Positions 52,250 through 61,165 of a DNA stretch of 64,000 bases are shown in pieces (within the stretch, counting starts at the first letter, position 1; each line of letters opens with the position of its first letter). The position numbers and the translations under genes are program-made. Origin of the DNA: Verrucomicrobiota bacterium (GTDB lineage Bacteria > Verrucomicrobiota > Verrucomicrobiia > Limisphaerales > JACRJZ01); the NCBI GenBank assembly GCA_016219875.1, contig JACRJZ010000091.1, forward strand, positions 146,800 through 210,799, in the 5' to 3' direction. The notes beneath the pieces are model-generated. The model was not told where the DNA came from and made no database searches. It saw only the letters and a program-made list of their open reading frames with translations.

Positions 52250-54958
52250 ATGACAATTCCCCATTACCAGATTCTCGGTTCCTTAACCTCAGCCCTGTTG
52301 TGGTTGGGACTGCTCGCAATTCCCCAACGCTCGCTCGTAGCTGCGCCGGACGTGAAAGGCTTCTTTGCGATGAAAGCAAGACTCCACGAGCAGGTGAGCA
52401 GTGGGCCAGCACGCTTGATTGCCAGCAATTCCCTCTACGGCGTGGGTGCCATCACTCCGTATGGTTTTGGCGCAAGTGTATTTCCTACGAGCACTTCCTC
52501 AGTGAATTCAGCGACCCTATTGCTCCCCACAGGCACCACTGTAAACCTCCCTTGGCGGGCACCCCAATATAGCAGCGATAGTTTTGGACTTAGTGCTTTC
52601 TTCCAGGAACAAAGCGCTCTCGACGTGGCCTACCCCAACGGCTCCTACACATTTACGATGAATACCGTGAACGACGGCCCACGGGTTGCAGACGTCTCCA
52701 TGACTGGCGATGTCTATCCAACTCCGCCCCATATTGCCAATTACAGTGCCGCCCAAGCCGTCAATCCTGGTGCCAGTTTTAACCTCGTTTGGGATGCTTT
52801 CGCCGACGGTACGGCCAATGATTTCATCAAGTTGGAAATTGATGATCCGACAGGTGGGTTGCTTTTTGGTTCGCCCGATCTACTTCGACCAGGACAACTT
52901 GTCGGCACAGCAACTTCCTACCCCATTCCAGCCAATACGCTCGCCGGGGGCAGGGGCTACACCGCTCGCGTTAAGTTTTGGAAGGCAAACTCCATCAACA
53001 ATTCATCGTATCCGGGTGTGGTGGGCGCGGGCGTGTACAGCAGCACGACAGAGTTCCTCATCGCGACCGTCGGCACGTCGGTAACGCCCGACGTGTGGTA
53101 CTTCCTTGTTGGCAAAGCAAACATCTACCAGCAAACAGGCAACGAAGCGCCTTCCCTCGCCGCAACGAATCCTTACGCCTCAATTGCTCTGCTGCGAGCA
53201 ACGGCTGCGGGCAACGTTGCCACCGCAACCTTCCAAACTCCGGGCGGGATCACCAAGACCTTCATCAACTCGCCTGACCCGCAAACCTTCCGCTTGCAGG
53301 AGGGTTTCGCAACCCAATCCGCACTTGATGCTGTTTACGGAACAGGCACCTACACGGCAACAGCAAGAACAACACACGACGGAACTCGGTCCCTGCCCCT
53401 GGATTTGGCGGCGGGATCATATCCTGCTGCTCCACAATTCGTCAATGCGAGCCAGACTATCAATCCAAGCAACTCCTTTCGCCTGTGGTGGAATCTGCTA
53501 CCTGGAGGAACGGCTACGGACTATGTTCAGGTGGACGTGATGAACGCGAGCGGCAATTCGGTATTCACCACTCCGGGGTTCATGATGGCAGAAGCCCTGG
53601 ACGGCACGGCGACATTCGTTGACATTCCTGCCAACACCCTGGTTTTCTCAAACGCCTACACGGCCACCATTCTCTTGGCGCGGGGTGTGCCAACAAACTT
53701 CGCATCATACGCCGGGGTGACCGGGTATGCCTGCTATGCATCCCAAACCAGATGTTCGATTGGAACTTTTCCGTCGCCCATTGCGCCCACAATTACCAAG
53801 CAACCGCAAAGCCGAACGAATATCGTAGGAACAGCCGCCAGTTTCAGTGTGATTGCGAGTGGGACGACACCACTCCATTATCAATGGTGGCTTGGGAGCA
53901 GTCCGCTTGGCGGGGCGACAAATCCCACCTACACCATTGCCAGCGTCCAAACGAACCACGCGGGCGACTACAGAGTGGTCGTTAGCAACACTGCCGATTC
54001 CATCACCAGTTCCGTGGCAACCCTCACGGTCGTTCTGCCGCCCACAGGATCAAGCTCCACAAACAATGTTCTGAATCTTGGTGGCAATAACGATTATGTG
54101 AACGTTCCAAGTGCCGCCGATCTGCAAAATCCAACAGCCATCACCATTGAGTTCTGGGTGTATCCGACGCTCAAGAACCGATTTTCTAGATTTTTGAACA
54201 AAGGGAGCGAAAACGACCGCCAGTACGATTTCGACTGGGTCACCAATGGAGGCGGGGGAATGGGGGTAGAGTTCTTCTGGGACAGGATTTCAGGTGCCCC
54301 AGACTATAGCGGCATTGGAGGCCCGGTGCTGAGTAACCGATGGACACATATCGCCGCGACATTCAGCAGCGACCAGGGCGTAATCCAGTTCTTCACGAAT
54401 GGAATTCTGGCAGCGCAGGCAGCCAATTTGAGTGGTTCCCTGACAAACAGAAGAACCCTCCGCCAAACCGCCTTCCCTGTTGTCTTGGGTGGGCCGTATC
54501 CGATTCCGTGCGATTGCTCGGCTGCCGGACAAATGGACGAAATCCGAATCTGGAGCGTAGCACGAACAGGCGAGCAAATTCGCAATTCCATGCGCAGCCG
54601 GCTGACTGGGAACGAGCAAAATCTGGCGGGCTACTGGAACTTTGATGCAGGCAACTTCTCGGACCTCACTGGGCACGGGCACAACGGAACCGCGAACGGA
54701 AGCCCTGTCGTATCCGCAATTCCCGGCAACGATGAAATTCATGCTGCCAAATTCCAGACCGGCACTCGCCGCACAAACGGGATAACCTGGCTTTCGTTTG
54801 AATTGGCCACCAACATTTCGCACTTCCTGCAAGCGTCGCCTGACCTCGTGAGTTGGACCAACATTGCGACCGTGGTTGGCACGAACAGCCCGTTTCAATA
54901 CTCTGATGAGAGCGCAGGCGCTCTCGGCCAGCGGTTTTACCGAATCATAACGCCATAG
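52250..54958 (+). CDS. Secreted Ig-like/LamG (concanavalin-fold) protein
   Basis: A 902-residue exported protein; ATG 52250 precedes a signal peptide (LTSALLWLGLLAIPQRSLVA). The first half has two related beta domains (VNPGASFNLVWDAFADGTA and INPSNSFRLWWNLLPGGTA). An Ig-like repeat follows (ITKQPQSRTNIVGTAASFSV, AGDYRVVVSN). Next comes a LamG-type domain (AITIEFWVYPTL, RWTHIAATFSSDQG, GQMDEIRIWSVAR). The C-terminus ends LGQRFYRIITP, matching the exported proteins of regions 2 and 5. Base composition is lower in GC than the chromosomal secreted genes. A role in adhesion or carbohydrate binding is plausible. It is odd cargo for a small integrative element. Confidence 0.75.
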   Translation: MTIPHYQILGSLTSALLWLGLLAIPQRSLVAAPDVKGFFAMKARLHEQVSSGPARLIASNSLYGVGAITPYGFGASVFPTSTSSVNSATLLLPTGTTVNLPWRAPQYSSDSFGLSAFFQEQSALDVAYPNGSYTFTMNTVNDGPRVADVSMTGDVYPTPPHIANYSAAQAVNPGASFNLVWDAFADGTANDFIKLEIDDPTGGLLFGSPDLLRPGQLVGTATSYPIPANTLAGGRGYTARVKFWKANSINNSSYPGVVGAGVYSSTTEFLIATVGTSVTPDVWYFLVGKANIYQQTGNEAPSLAATNPYASIALLRATAAGNVATATFQTPGGITKTFINSPDPQTFRLQEGFATQSALDAVYGTGTYTATARTTHDGTRSLPLDLAAGSYPAAPQFVNASQTINPSNSFRLWWNLLPGGTATDYVQVDVMNASGNSVFTTPGFMMAEALDGTATFVDIPANTLVFSNAYTATILLARGVPTNFASYAGVTGYACYASQTRCSIGTFPSPIAPTITKQPQSRTNIVGTAASFSVIASGTTPLHYQWWLGSSPLGGATNPTYTIASVQTNHAGDYRVVVSNTADSITSSVATLTVVLPPTGSSSTNNVLNLGGNNDYVNVPSAADLQNPTAITIEFWVYPTLKNRFSRFLNKGSENDRQYDFDWVTNGGGGMGVEFFWDRISGAPDYSGIGGPVLSNRWTHIAATFSSDQGVIQFFTNGILAAQAANLSGSLTNRRTLRQTAFPVVLGGPYPIPCDCSAAGQMDEIRIWSVARTGEQIRNSMRSRLTGNEQNLAGYWNFDAGNFSDLTGHGHNGTANGSPVVSAIPGNDEIHAAKFQTGTRRTNGITWLSFELATNISHFLQASPDLVSWTNIATVVGTNSPFQYSDESAGALGQRFYRIITP

Positions 54959-55025
54959 CGCAGACCCAGTGCATTTTGCTGGCCAAACAGGTGTACGGAG
55001 TGCGGCACGCCCGGTAGATTGAATA

Positions 55026-55994
55026 GTGAATCACACGCTCATTCAACTGCATCCGGGCGGCGCGGTAAAACCAACGCCAACACCCGTTGACCATCATTCC
55101 CTGCTCAAAGCTTTCCTCTCTGGCCGAAACGTGCGGACCATCAAAGCCTACGCCCAGGACCTTGCCAATTTCCAAGCATTCGTCAGCGCACGTAGCACGG
55201 AAGAAGCGGCCCGGCGTCTCATGAGTGAAGGGCATGGGCCTGCCAATATGCTGGCGTTGTCGTATCGGACGCACATGGTCGAGCGCGGGCTGAAATCCGC
55301 CACCATCAACCGGCGCTTGGCCGCATTGCGCTCGCTGGTCCATCTGGCACGCACGTTCGGGCTGGTGCCTTGGGGCTTGGAAATCCAGAACGTGAAGACG
55401 GAAGCATACCGGGACACGCGCGGCCCCGGAAAGCAAGGCTTCCGCTGCCTGTTGAATGAGGTCGAGCGAAAGAAGAGCAAGAAGGCGGTTCGGGATCGGC
55501 TGATTTTGCACCTGCTGTACGACCTGGCGTTGCGCAGTGGCGAGGCGGTTTCGCTGGACGTAGGCGACGTGGATATGGCGCAAGGAACACTGGCAGTCCA
55601 AGGCAAAGGCAAGACCGCCAAGCAGGCCCTGACCATGCCTGAGCCAACCAAAATCGCGATGCAAGCGTGGCTGGAGATTCGAGGGGGTGAACCGGGACCA
55701 TTGCTCACCAATTTCGACCGCGCCGGAAAAGGCAAGCGCCTGACCGGTGTCGGCCTTTACTGCATTGTCCGAGGGCTTGGGTGTCGCGCCGGCTTGAAGG
55801 TGAGGCCGCATGGGCTGAGGCACACCGCGATAACGGAGGCATGCAAGGCGGCTCAGGCAAATGGCATCGGACTGGAAGAGGTACTCGATTTCTCGCGGCA
55901 CAGTCGCAAGTCCATCTCCATCCTGATGGTCTATCGCGACAAGGAACGCGACGTCCAAGGTCAACTTGCTTCGTTGGTCGCCGCGTCCGTCTGA
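55026..55994 (+). CDS. XerC/D-like tyrosine recombinase
   Basis: A 322-residue recombinase starting at GTG 55026. The N-terminal domain has VRTIKAYAQDLANFQAFV and ATINRRLAALRSLVHLAR, typical of Xer/integron-type SAM-like domains. The catalytic residues are seen in DLALRSGEAVSLDVGD (Arg), HGLRHTAITEAC (His-x-x-Arg) and FSRHSRKSISILMVYRDK (His, Tyr). It is not close to the attL-side integrase. The 95-bp tandem repeats directly after its stop could be its recombination sites, as in a dimer-resolution or copy-control system. Transcription converges with the helicase operon. Confidence 0.87.
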   Translation: MNHTLIQLHPGGAVKPTPTPVDHHSLLKAFLSGRNVRTIKAYAQDLANFQAFVSARSTEEAARRLMSEGHGPANMLALSYRTHMVERGLKSATINRRLAALRSLVHLARTFGLVPWGLEIQNVKTEAYRDTRGPGKQGFRCLLNEVERKKSKKAVRDRLILHLLYDLALRSGEAVSLDVGDVDMAQGTLAVQGKGKTAKQALTMPEPTKIAMQAWLEIRGGEPGPLLTNFDRAGKGKRLTGVGLYCIVRGLGCRAGLKVRPHGLRHTAITEACKAAQANGIGLEEVLDFSRHSRKSISILMVYRDKERDVQGQLASLVAASV

Positions 55995-55995
55995 G

Positions 55996-56186
55996 GTCAA
56001 CCAGCGACATTCTGGTCATCGTGCCTTGATGACCGGCTAAGGGAATGACCGTGACTCGTTTTCAGCTTCGAGTGCGCAGTCATATCCCAAGTCAACCGAC
56101 GACAATCTGATGGTTGGCACATTGCGGACCGGTTGATTGAATGAGCGTGACTCGTTTTGAACCGAAACGCACAATCGTTTTCCCAA
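55996..56186. repeat. Tandem pair of 95-bp imperfect direct repeats
   Basis: 55996-56090 and 56091-56186 both start GTCAACC, share GACCGG, GAATGA and CGTGACTCGTTTT at the same offsets, and end TCCCAA. Identity is patchy, with strongly kept blocks, as expected for protein-binding sites rather than a recent duplication. Confidence 0.75.
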
Positions 56187-56401
56187 AGGGTGCATCATGC
56201 TTGGTTGGGATGAATGGTCACCATCCTCCTGAACCACTGACCATCCCCGTTGCTCCCCGTTTGACCAGAGGCATGTTGGGATGGGCTGGACCATGAAAAC
56301 ACCCATCTGGGGTCTTGGACCAACCTGGGGGTTCTCCGTGATGTTTATGGAAATCCCAATTATCTTAAACATGAATAACGGGCTGTCTGGATAAGGGTGC
56401 T

Positions 56402-56511
56402 AGGGTGTCAGTGTGCTGCTGTCTTTCTATGGGGGGAATCAAAAAATCCAAACCATCCTCCTGTAGTCTTAAGGCAAAAGGGGAGTAAAGAATACCCCCC
56501 CCTGACACCCT
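56402..56511. repeat. Concentric inverted repeat with G and C runs
   Basis: AGGGTGTCAG (56402-56411) pairs with CTGACACCCT (56502-56511). Inside, GGGGGG (56431-56436) faces a run of eight C (56495-56502). The right arm partly repeats (TGACACCTG). It lies just downstream of the helicase stop and could end both convergent transcripts. Confidence 0.6.
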
Positions 56512-56520
56512 GACACCTGT

Positions 56521-57996
56521 TCAACTCGATTGCTCAACACTTGGCGGCTGGATTCTCCAAAGGCGGCGTCCATGCATGCGCCTTGAAGTCACACGCTCTG
56601 GATTCTTGTTGGCCAACCTTCCAAGGTACACTCCGCAAGCTGAAGGGAACGTGAGCAATCTGCGCACTTCCGGTTCCCAAGCGTCGCTGCCATAGAGCCG
56701 CCGCTCCAATTCACCTGCTGTCCCCTCGAAGTCCGCTGGGTTCATTACCTCAAAGTCTCGGAACAACACTTCATCAATGATGTCCATCAGCCTTTCCTCC
56801 GGCGCGAGGTCGTCAATTGCCGCCACCAGGTGTGGATGGTGGAAGTGTGTGACGCCAAAACGGTCACTCCGCAGTTCTGGGGGAATCTCCCACTCCAATA
56901 GGTAATACAGAAAGTGCGGCAACTCAGAGACAAGGGAACGCCAAAACGCCTCGCGAGATTCCTGTGTTTGCGTGGGCTGCAAGGTTGGCCGGTTCATGAG
57001 CAAGAGCATGATTTTGTCCACTAGACTTTCATCCAACGGCGGCAAAACCATGAGGTTTTCCGGTTCGTCATTCACCGAAATGGTGACGCGCCAATATGGT
57101 GTCAGACTGACTGGGGTTTTGAATTTGGCGTGGCAGCGATGGACTTCATTGACCGTGAAGTTCTTGATGAAGGCTCCGAAACTGCGCCGCGCTGCCAGCG
57201 TTGGAAGGGCAGCCTCGTCTTCAATCATCAAATGTTCCGCGCCAAACAGGTCCGCATTGAAGCCCGTGCCGCCAGTCATGAACTGGAACGGCTTCGCCAC
57301 CCTTCCCCCAAACATGCAAGTGAAAAGGTTCTGGAAAAGCGATTTCCCGGTGTCGCGTTTGCCAGCCAATACCAGCACTTGACCCGGACGCCGCCGCTTC
57401 GCTCGCAATGTTTCTGCCGACATCTTGAGCCAACCGAACAAGTGTGGGCGTTGGTCCACCCCACCGTGGTTGAACTGTTGGTCAAACATGCGGGCCAGAA
57501 GCGGCCATTCCCCCTGTGCCGGTTCAATCAATCGTGGCGACTGCGTAACCAGAACCCGACTGCCTTCAATGTCGTGAAGTCCCCGGTCGTATCCAGCCAA
57601 CGGCCCAGCGTAGGCAACGTCTCGTTCCGTCTGAATCCGAATCACAAGCCTGTCGAATTCCGAAAGGGAGCCGTCATCTGGGCGCTCTGCGGAGACGCCT
57701 TGCTGGACCAACATCCGACGCAAGTCGTGTTTGTCCACGAGTATCCAGCCGTCGTGTGAGTTCGGAACCCAATAGAGCCGTTGGCTCGCGTCGAAATAGA
57801 CTTGCAGCCGCTCAGGCCATACACGCCCATTGGCGATGAGGGACGCTGCCGATTCTTGTTCAGGCGGGGGTCTGCAATTTCTGTGGCGCTGCGAACACGC
57901 CCCTCTTGCCTGGCGGTGGATTTCCGGCAAACCAAGTTGGCGGTGAAGTGCAGTCAGATCGAATCCCGGCCTTGGAGCATCGTTCTGTTCAGGCAT
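56521..57996 (-). CDS. SF3-type (D5/DUF5906-like) replicative helicase
   Basis: A 491-residue ATPase. Walker A is LAGKRDTGKSLFQNLF near residue 220 and Walker B is HLMIEDEAALP near 266. A sensor-like WRVTISVNDEPENLMVLPPL follows, the usual arrangement in superfamily 3 helicases of plasmids, viruses and satellites that load at a replication origin. The C-terminal part (LFRDFEVMNPADFEGTAGEL) may be a winged-helix region. It overlaps the primase gene by 8 bp and is the last gene of a three-gene minus-strand replication operon. Confidence 0.82.
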   Translation of the reverse strand: MPEQNDAPRPGFDLTALHRQLGLPEIHRQARGACSQRHRNCRPPPEQESAASLIANGRVWPERLQVYFDASQRLYWVPNSHDGWILVDKHDLRRMLVQQGVSAERPDDGSLSEFDRLVIRIQTERDVAYAGPLAGYDRGLHDIEGSRVLVTQSPRLIEPAQGEWPLLARMFDQQFNHGGVDQRPHLFGWLKMSAETLRAKRRRPGQVLVLAGKRDTGKSLFQNLFTCMFGGRVAKPFQFMTGGTGFNADLFGAEHLMIEDEAALPTLAARRSFGAFIKNFTVNEVHRCHAKFKTPVSLTPYWRVTISVNDEPENLMVLPPLDESLVDKIMLLLMNRPTLQPTQTQESREAFWRSLVSELPHFLYYLLEWEIPPELRSDRFGVTHFHHPHLVAAIDDLAPEERLMDIIDEVLFRDFEVMNPADFEGTAGELERRLYGSDAWEPEVRRLLTFPSACGVYLGRLANKNPERVTSRRMHGRRLWRIQPPSVEQSS

Positions 57997-58981
57997 AGAT
58001 GGCCTCCATTCTTGGTGATGGGTTCAGATACAGAAGACGCTGAAGCCCGTCTCCTTCTCCATCGAACTTGCGGCACGCCCCAGGCAGACGTGCTAAACGA
58101 GACGGGTTCTTGTTGGCCTTGTCTATGCCGAATGGGGTAAGCATGTCGAACAACTCTGCGACCGATTTTGCATATTCGGCAGCGTTTCTGGCTTCGACTC
58201 GAACCCAACAATGAACCGATCTTCGCCCGCTCTTTACCAACGCGGCAATCGGCAATCTCAAGCGAGCAAAGAATACCAACTGCAAATCCAGCGGCAATTC
58301 GTCGAACTCCAAGAGCGTGTAACGGTAGGCTTTGACGTTCCGATCCTTGATGCCGTGTCCATCCAACGGGTTCATGCGAATCCAAGCCCCAGCCTCACTT
58401 TGCGGTGCCCTCTGCGTTCTCTTGAACCGGAAAACCAGCCATTCACACCTTCGCAACGTATCTCCAAACCCTGTCGGCTTGGCTTTGCCGTCCTCGCCAA
58501 CAATGAAATCCGACACAATGTTGATGAGGTCGTGAGGTTCATACATGCGATAAATGAACCACGCAGCTTGCTCCCAAGGGGCTCTACAAATCCCTTCTGG
58601 ACTCTTGTTTATCAAGTCGGCTTCCGTACATCGGAAATCACCGACAAAACGTCTGACTGCCTCGTCGGGGGGCAAAACACCCACAACGCGCGAATCCGGC
58701 GCTTTAACGTCGGCCAGTGGTGATTGCAATGCTCCGTCGGTGGCATAAGGCCGGAGGTCGTATTCGACGGTTCCGTCAATGATGCCCCAAATCTCCTTAT
58801 CAGGAACCGGGTGAGGACCTGTATTCGGATAGCGGGGTCTGATGATGTCGAAAATCATCTCATCTTCCCACCCGTGCGATTTCAGGGATACGGCGATGTC
58901 CACTATTTGATCGTGCCGGTGCCCCTCCGGTGCTGGGTTGTTCAATTTTGCCAGGGTGCTTTGGGGAATTAGCGGATTCAT
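57989..58981 (-). CDS. AEP-type primase
   Basis: A 330-residue protein starting at ATG 58981. The N-terminal 100 residues (GHRHDQIVDIAVSLKSHGWE, DKEIWGIIDGTVEYD) resemble the helical PriCT-type domain. The second half has archaeo-eukaryotic primase features: YTLLEFDELP (acidic metal site), SGRRSVHCWVRVEA (the sxH motif) and NPSRLARLPGACRK. With the SF3 helicase gene downstream it forms the primase-helicase pair common in integrative plasmids and satellites. It overlaps both neighbours. Confidence 0.8.
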   Translation of the reverse strand: MNPLIPQSTLAKLNNPAPEGHRHDQIVDIAVSLKSHGWEDEMIFDIIRPRYPNTGPHPVPDKEIWGIIDGTVEYDLRPYATDGALQSPLADVKAPDSRVVGVLPPDEAVRRFVGDFRCTEADLINKSPEGICRAPWEQAAWFIYRMYEPHDLINIVSDFIVGEDGKAKPTGFGDTLRRCEWLVFRFKRTQRAPQSEAGAWIRMNPLDGHGIKDRNVKAYRYTLLEFDELPLDLQLVFFARLRLPIAALVKSGRRSVHCWVRVEARNAAEYAKSVAELFDMLTPFGIDKANKNPSRLARLPGACRKFDGEGDGLQRLLYLNPSPRMEAIYA

Positions 58982-59580
58982 ACAGCAGCCTCCTTTTCTT
59001 GAGATTTCTGCGTTGCCTTCCAAACGGCAACAAAATTGCAGGACTCCAACACGGCAACCACAGGATTGAGAGTCGTTCCGGCGGACTGAGACGGTTGTGA
59101 AGCGTCCAAGGCAGTGGTCGCCATTTCGGGGGCTTCTTGCGCTAGTTCTCCATTGGGACCGAATGCTCGGAAAATGTTTATCGGTCCCAAGAAGACCGCA
59201 CGATAGAGTTTTGCCTGCAAACCACTCTCGGAACATCCCGGAAGGCTGAGGGAAACCGGGAAATGGGCCGCCATCGTACTGCCGTTCTTTCGATTGACTT
59301 TCCAGATCACCGGAATCCCTTCAATCAATGAGGCGATGTAATCGCCATGCGTCAGCTTGGTGTCAGGAGGTATCAGTCCACTCTTCACCGCGAAAGCTGT
59401 TCGGGTGGTCGCGTACCTGATTTCGACATCTTGTCTTGCTGCGTGGCTCACCTTGAGCATTGCTTCTTTGCCCCACAACTCTGCTGCGGTGAGTGTCAGA
59501 TTGAAGGGATGTTCTTTGTGTTCGTCAGATTCGGGCGTGCAAGGTTTACATGACGCCACGTTGGTTGGTTCACTTTTCAT
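58978..59580 (-). CDS. Unknown 200-residue protein, first gene of the replication operon
   Basis: I do not recognise the family. ATG 59580 is chosen because upstream codons give unrelated sequence. Soluble, with no signal peptide. Segments include NLTLTAAELWGKEAMLKVSH, IPPDTKLTHGDYIASLIEGI and MAAHFPVSLSLPGCSESGLQ. A four-base overlap with the primase gene suggests a role in replication or its control, such as initiator or copy-control factor. Confidence 0.65.
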   Translation of the reverse strand: MKSEPTNVASCKPCTPESDEHKEHPFNLTLTAAELWGKEAMLKVSHAARQDVEIRYATTRTAFAVKSGLIPPDTKLTHGDYIASLIEGIPVIWKVNRKNGSTMAAHFPVSLSLPGCSESGLQAKLYRAVFLGPINIFRAFGPNGELAQEAPEMATTALDASQPSQSAGTTLNPVVAVLESCNFVAVWKATQKSQEKEAAV

Positions 59581-59952
59581 TTGTCGTATTTGAAACGGGC
59601 CGATTGTGGTGATTGGCAAGCGAAAGCTGGCAGACCCGCGTGTGATTCCAGCGGTCATGGGCAGGGGGATAGCCCTGCACTGGCTTACCAGGCAGATGAG
59701 GTTGGAATGCACAGAACAAGCATCTGCCGCTCCTGTTCTGTGAAAGCAGGATTAGCGCGTCACCACATCCCGCAATGGCCGGACGCCAAAGAAGAGAAGC
59801 GCAGCGCGCGAGTGATTGGAAAGAAGATGAGGAATCGCCAACGCATGGGGGTGGCGAACCGGCGAGGTTGAAAACGGCTAGAATTTGGAGATCACAAGCA
59901 TCAAGCTTATGACATTCTTGTGACAGTGAACCCCTAAGCCATTGATTATCAA
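59581..59952. other. Spacer upstream of the replication operon
   Basis: It should hold the operon promoter on the minus strand. An open frame of 96 codons on the + strand (59581-59871) shows no family resemblance and is probably chance. No excisionase-like gene or clear operator is seen. Confidence 0.5.
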
Positions 59953-59982
59953 TGGAGCGGGTGAAGGGAATCGAACCCTCGT
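59953..59982. repeat. attR: element right end within tRNA-Gly
   Basis: 30 bp identical to 46267-46296; here they form the 3' end of the intact tRNA-Gly gene, so integration left the tRNA functional at this side. Confidence 0.92.
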
Positions 59983-60026
59983 CTCAGGCTTGGGAAGCCC
60001 GCATTCTGCCATTGGACCACACCCGC
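59953..60026 (-). tRNA. tRNA-Gly (anticodon TCC)
   Basis: A 74-nt minus-strand gene. The acceptor stem GCGGGTG pairs with CACCCGC, followed by T and an encoded CCA. The anticodon stem-loop is GGGCTTCCCAAGCC with TCC in the loop, and the T-arm is GAGGGTTCGATTCCCTT. It is the integration target of the adjacent element. Confidence 0.95.
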
Positions 60027-60166
60027 TGCCAAGTTCAGGCACCGTCTGTAGCACCATCGGTCACGCAGCGCAAGCAGGGATATTATGGTGCCATCGATTT
60101 TGCCGCGAGGCCGTCTGACATCGACCTTGCTTTCAAACCTCCGTTCTGCTATGGCTTCGCCCCGTC

Positions 60167-61108
60167 ATGAACGCCACGATCCGCATCCCGATCGCAGGCT
60201 GCGCCTGGCTCGCTACAGCCGCGCTGACTCTCAGCCTCTGCGCTCCTTCCCTCCTCGCCCAAGTCGAGAGTTTTGACGACGGCAACGACGCCAACTGGAC
60301 GCGCATCGATCCGCTGGCCGGCGTTGGCGCCGGGGGCACTGGCACTTGGAGTTTCCCCAATGGTGCCTACCGCATCCAGGCGGCGGCGAGTCAGGCGCCG
60401 GGAACCGTGGGGCCAGGCCGCGCCGGCAGCATGCTCACCGACGTGACCCTGAGCCGCTTTTACGCTGCCGTGGACATCGTGGCGTGGGACAACTCGCTGG
60501 ATCAGATTTTCGGCCTGCTCGCCCGCTTGAGAAACGTGGGCTTGGGCACCACAGAAGGCTACGGTTTCACTTACGCCACCCGCACGGGCCGGGCCGCCAG
60601 CGGACAACTGGAAATTTTCCGTGTCACCAACGAAGCCGGCTCCGACCTGACAGGCGCGACGCTGAACTTCACCCTCCAACCGGGCGCGTCCTATCGTCTC
60701 GTCTTCGCGGGCGATGGAGCAAGTTTCACGGGCACGGTTTTCAGCGTGACCAACCTTGCCGCGCCGCTGGCTACCGTGCGCGGCACCGACTCCAGCTACG
60801 CCGTCGGTGGGGTGGGTCTGTTTACTTACGACAACAGCCCCGCGAAGAACCACAGCGCCGATGTCACGTTTGACAATTTCCTCGCCGCCCCCGCCGCGCC
60901 TCCGCGGTTGATCATCACGGCCAACTACCTCGGCGAAGCGGCCGTGTCCTGGCCCGTCGAGGCGGCGGGCTATGTCTTGCAAGCCAGTCCGAACTTGGCG
61001 AACGGCTCGTGGAGTGACATCACCACAGGCATCGCGCAAAGCGAGGGCCAGTTCATCTACCTGCCCACCTTCGAGGACCAACGATTCTTCCGTCTGCGCT
61101 GGCCTTGA
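60167..61108 (+). CDS. Secreted beta-sandwich protein with RFFRL-type C-terminus
   Basis: A 313-residue protein with a signal peptide (LATAALTLSLCAPSLLAQ). Residues 35-230 look like a jelly-roll domain (WTRIDPLAGVGAGGTGTWSF, GVGLFTYDNSP, VTFDNFLA) like those in secreted LamG/DUF1080-type proteins. The last 75 residues (AAVSWPVEAAGYVLQASPNL) end DQRFFRLRWP, as in other exported proteins in this window. The specific function is unknown. It lies directly outside the tRNA end of the element and 57 bp upstream of the STAND ATPase gene. Confidence 0.72.
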   Translation: MNATIRIPIAGCAWLATAALTLSLCAPSLLAQVESFDDGNDANWTRIDPLAGVGAGGTGTWSFPNGAYRIQAAASQAPGTVGPGRAGSMLTDVTLSRFYAAVDIVAWDNSLDQIFGLLARLRNVGLGTTEGYGFTYATRTGRAASGQLEIFRVTNEAGSDLTGATLNFTLQPGASYRLVFAGDGASFTGTVFSVTNLAAPLATVRGTDSSYAVGGVGLFTYDNSPAKNHSADVTFDNFLAAPAAPPRLIITANYLGEAAVSWPVEAAGYVLQASPNLANGSWSDITTGIAQSEGQFIYLPTFEDQRFFRLRWP

Positions 61109-61165
61109 GCCGGCCACGCCTTCGCACTTGCTTCGCGCGTCGCCTTCCGCCAGTTTGCCCGCGGA

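Larger units (their letters stand above)
55995..56520. other. Spacer with tandem repeats and inverted repeat, candidate replication or resolution locus
   Basis: No gene is seen between the convergent recombinase and helicase genes. It holds two 95-96 bp tandem repeats, an AT-richer middle (56340-56400, 56440-56490) and concentric inverted repeats at 56402-56411/56502-56511. For a replicating element this is the most origin-like non-coding DNA, but that is inference. Confidence 0.5.
46267..59982. mobile_element. Integrative element in tRNA-Gly(TCC), about 13.7 kb
   Basis: It is bounded by identical 30-bp repeats (46267-46296 and 59953-59982) that equal the 3' end of the tRNA-Gly gene at the right. 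A tyrosine integrase lies beside the left repeat. Cargo and functions in order: integrase, frameshifted second integrase, basic small protein, SLOG protein, unknown protein, metallophosphoesterase, secreted LamG protein, second tyrosine recombinase, then an SF3 helicase/AEP primase/unknown operon on the minus strand. No capsid, tail, portal, terminase, relaxase or conjugation gene is seen. It resembles an autonomous integrative plasmid or a phage-satellite-like island. Confidence 0.87.

Noticed and set aside
59581..59871. Small + strand open frame of 96 codons upstream of the replication operon
   Set aside because: It overlaps the likely operon promoter, shows no family resemblance or ribosome binding site, and has mixed composition.
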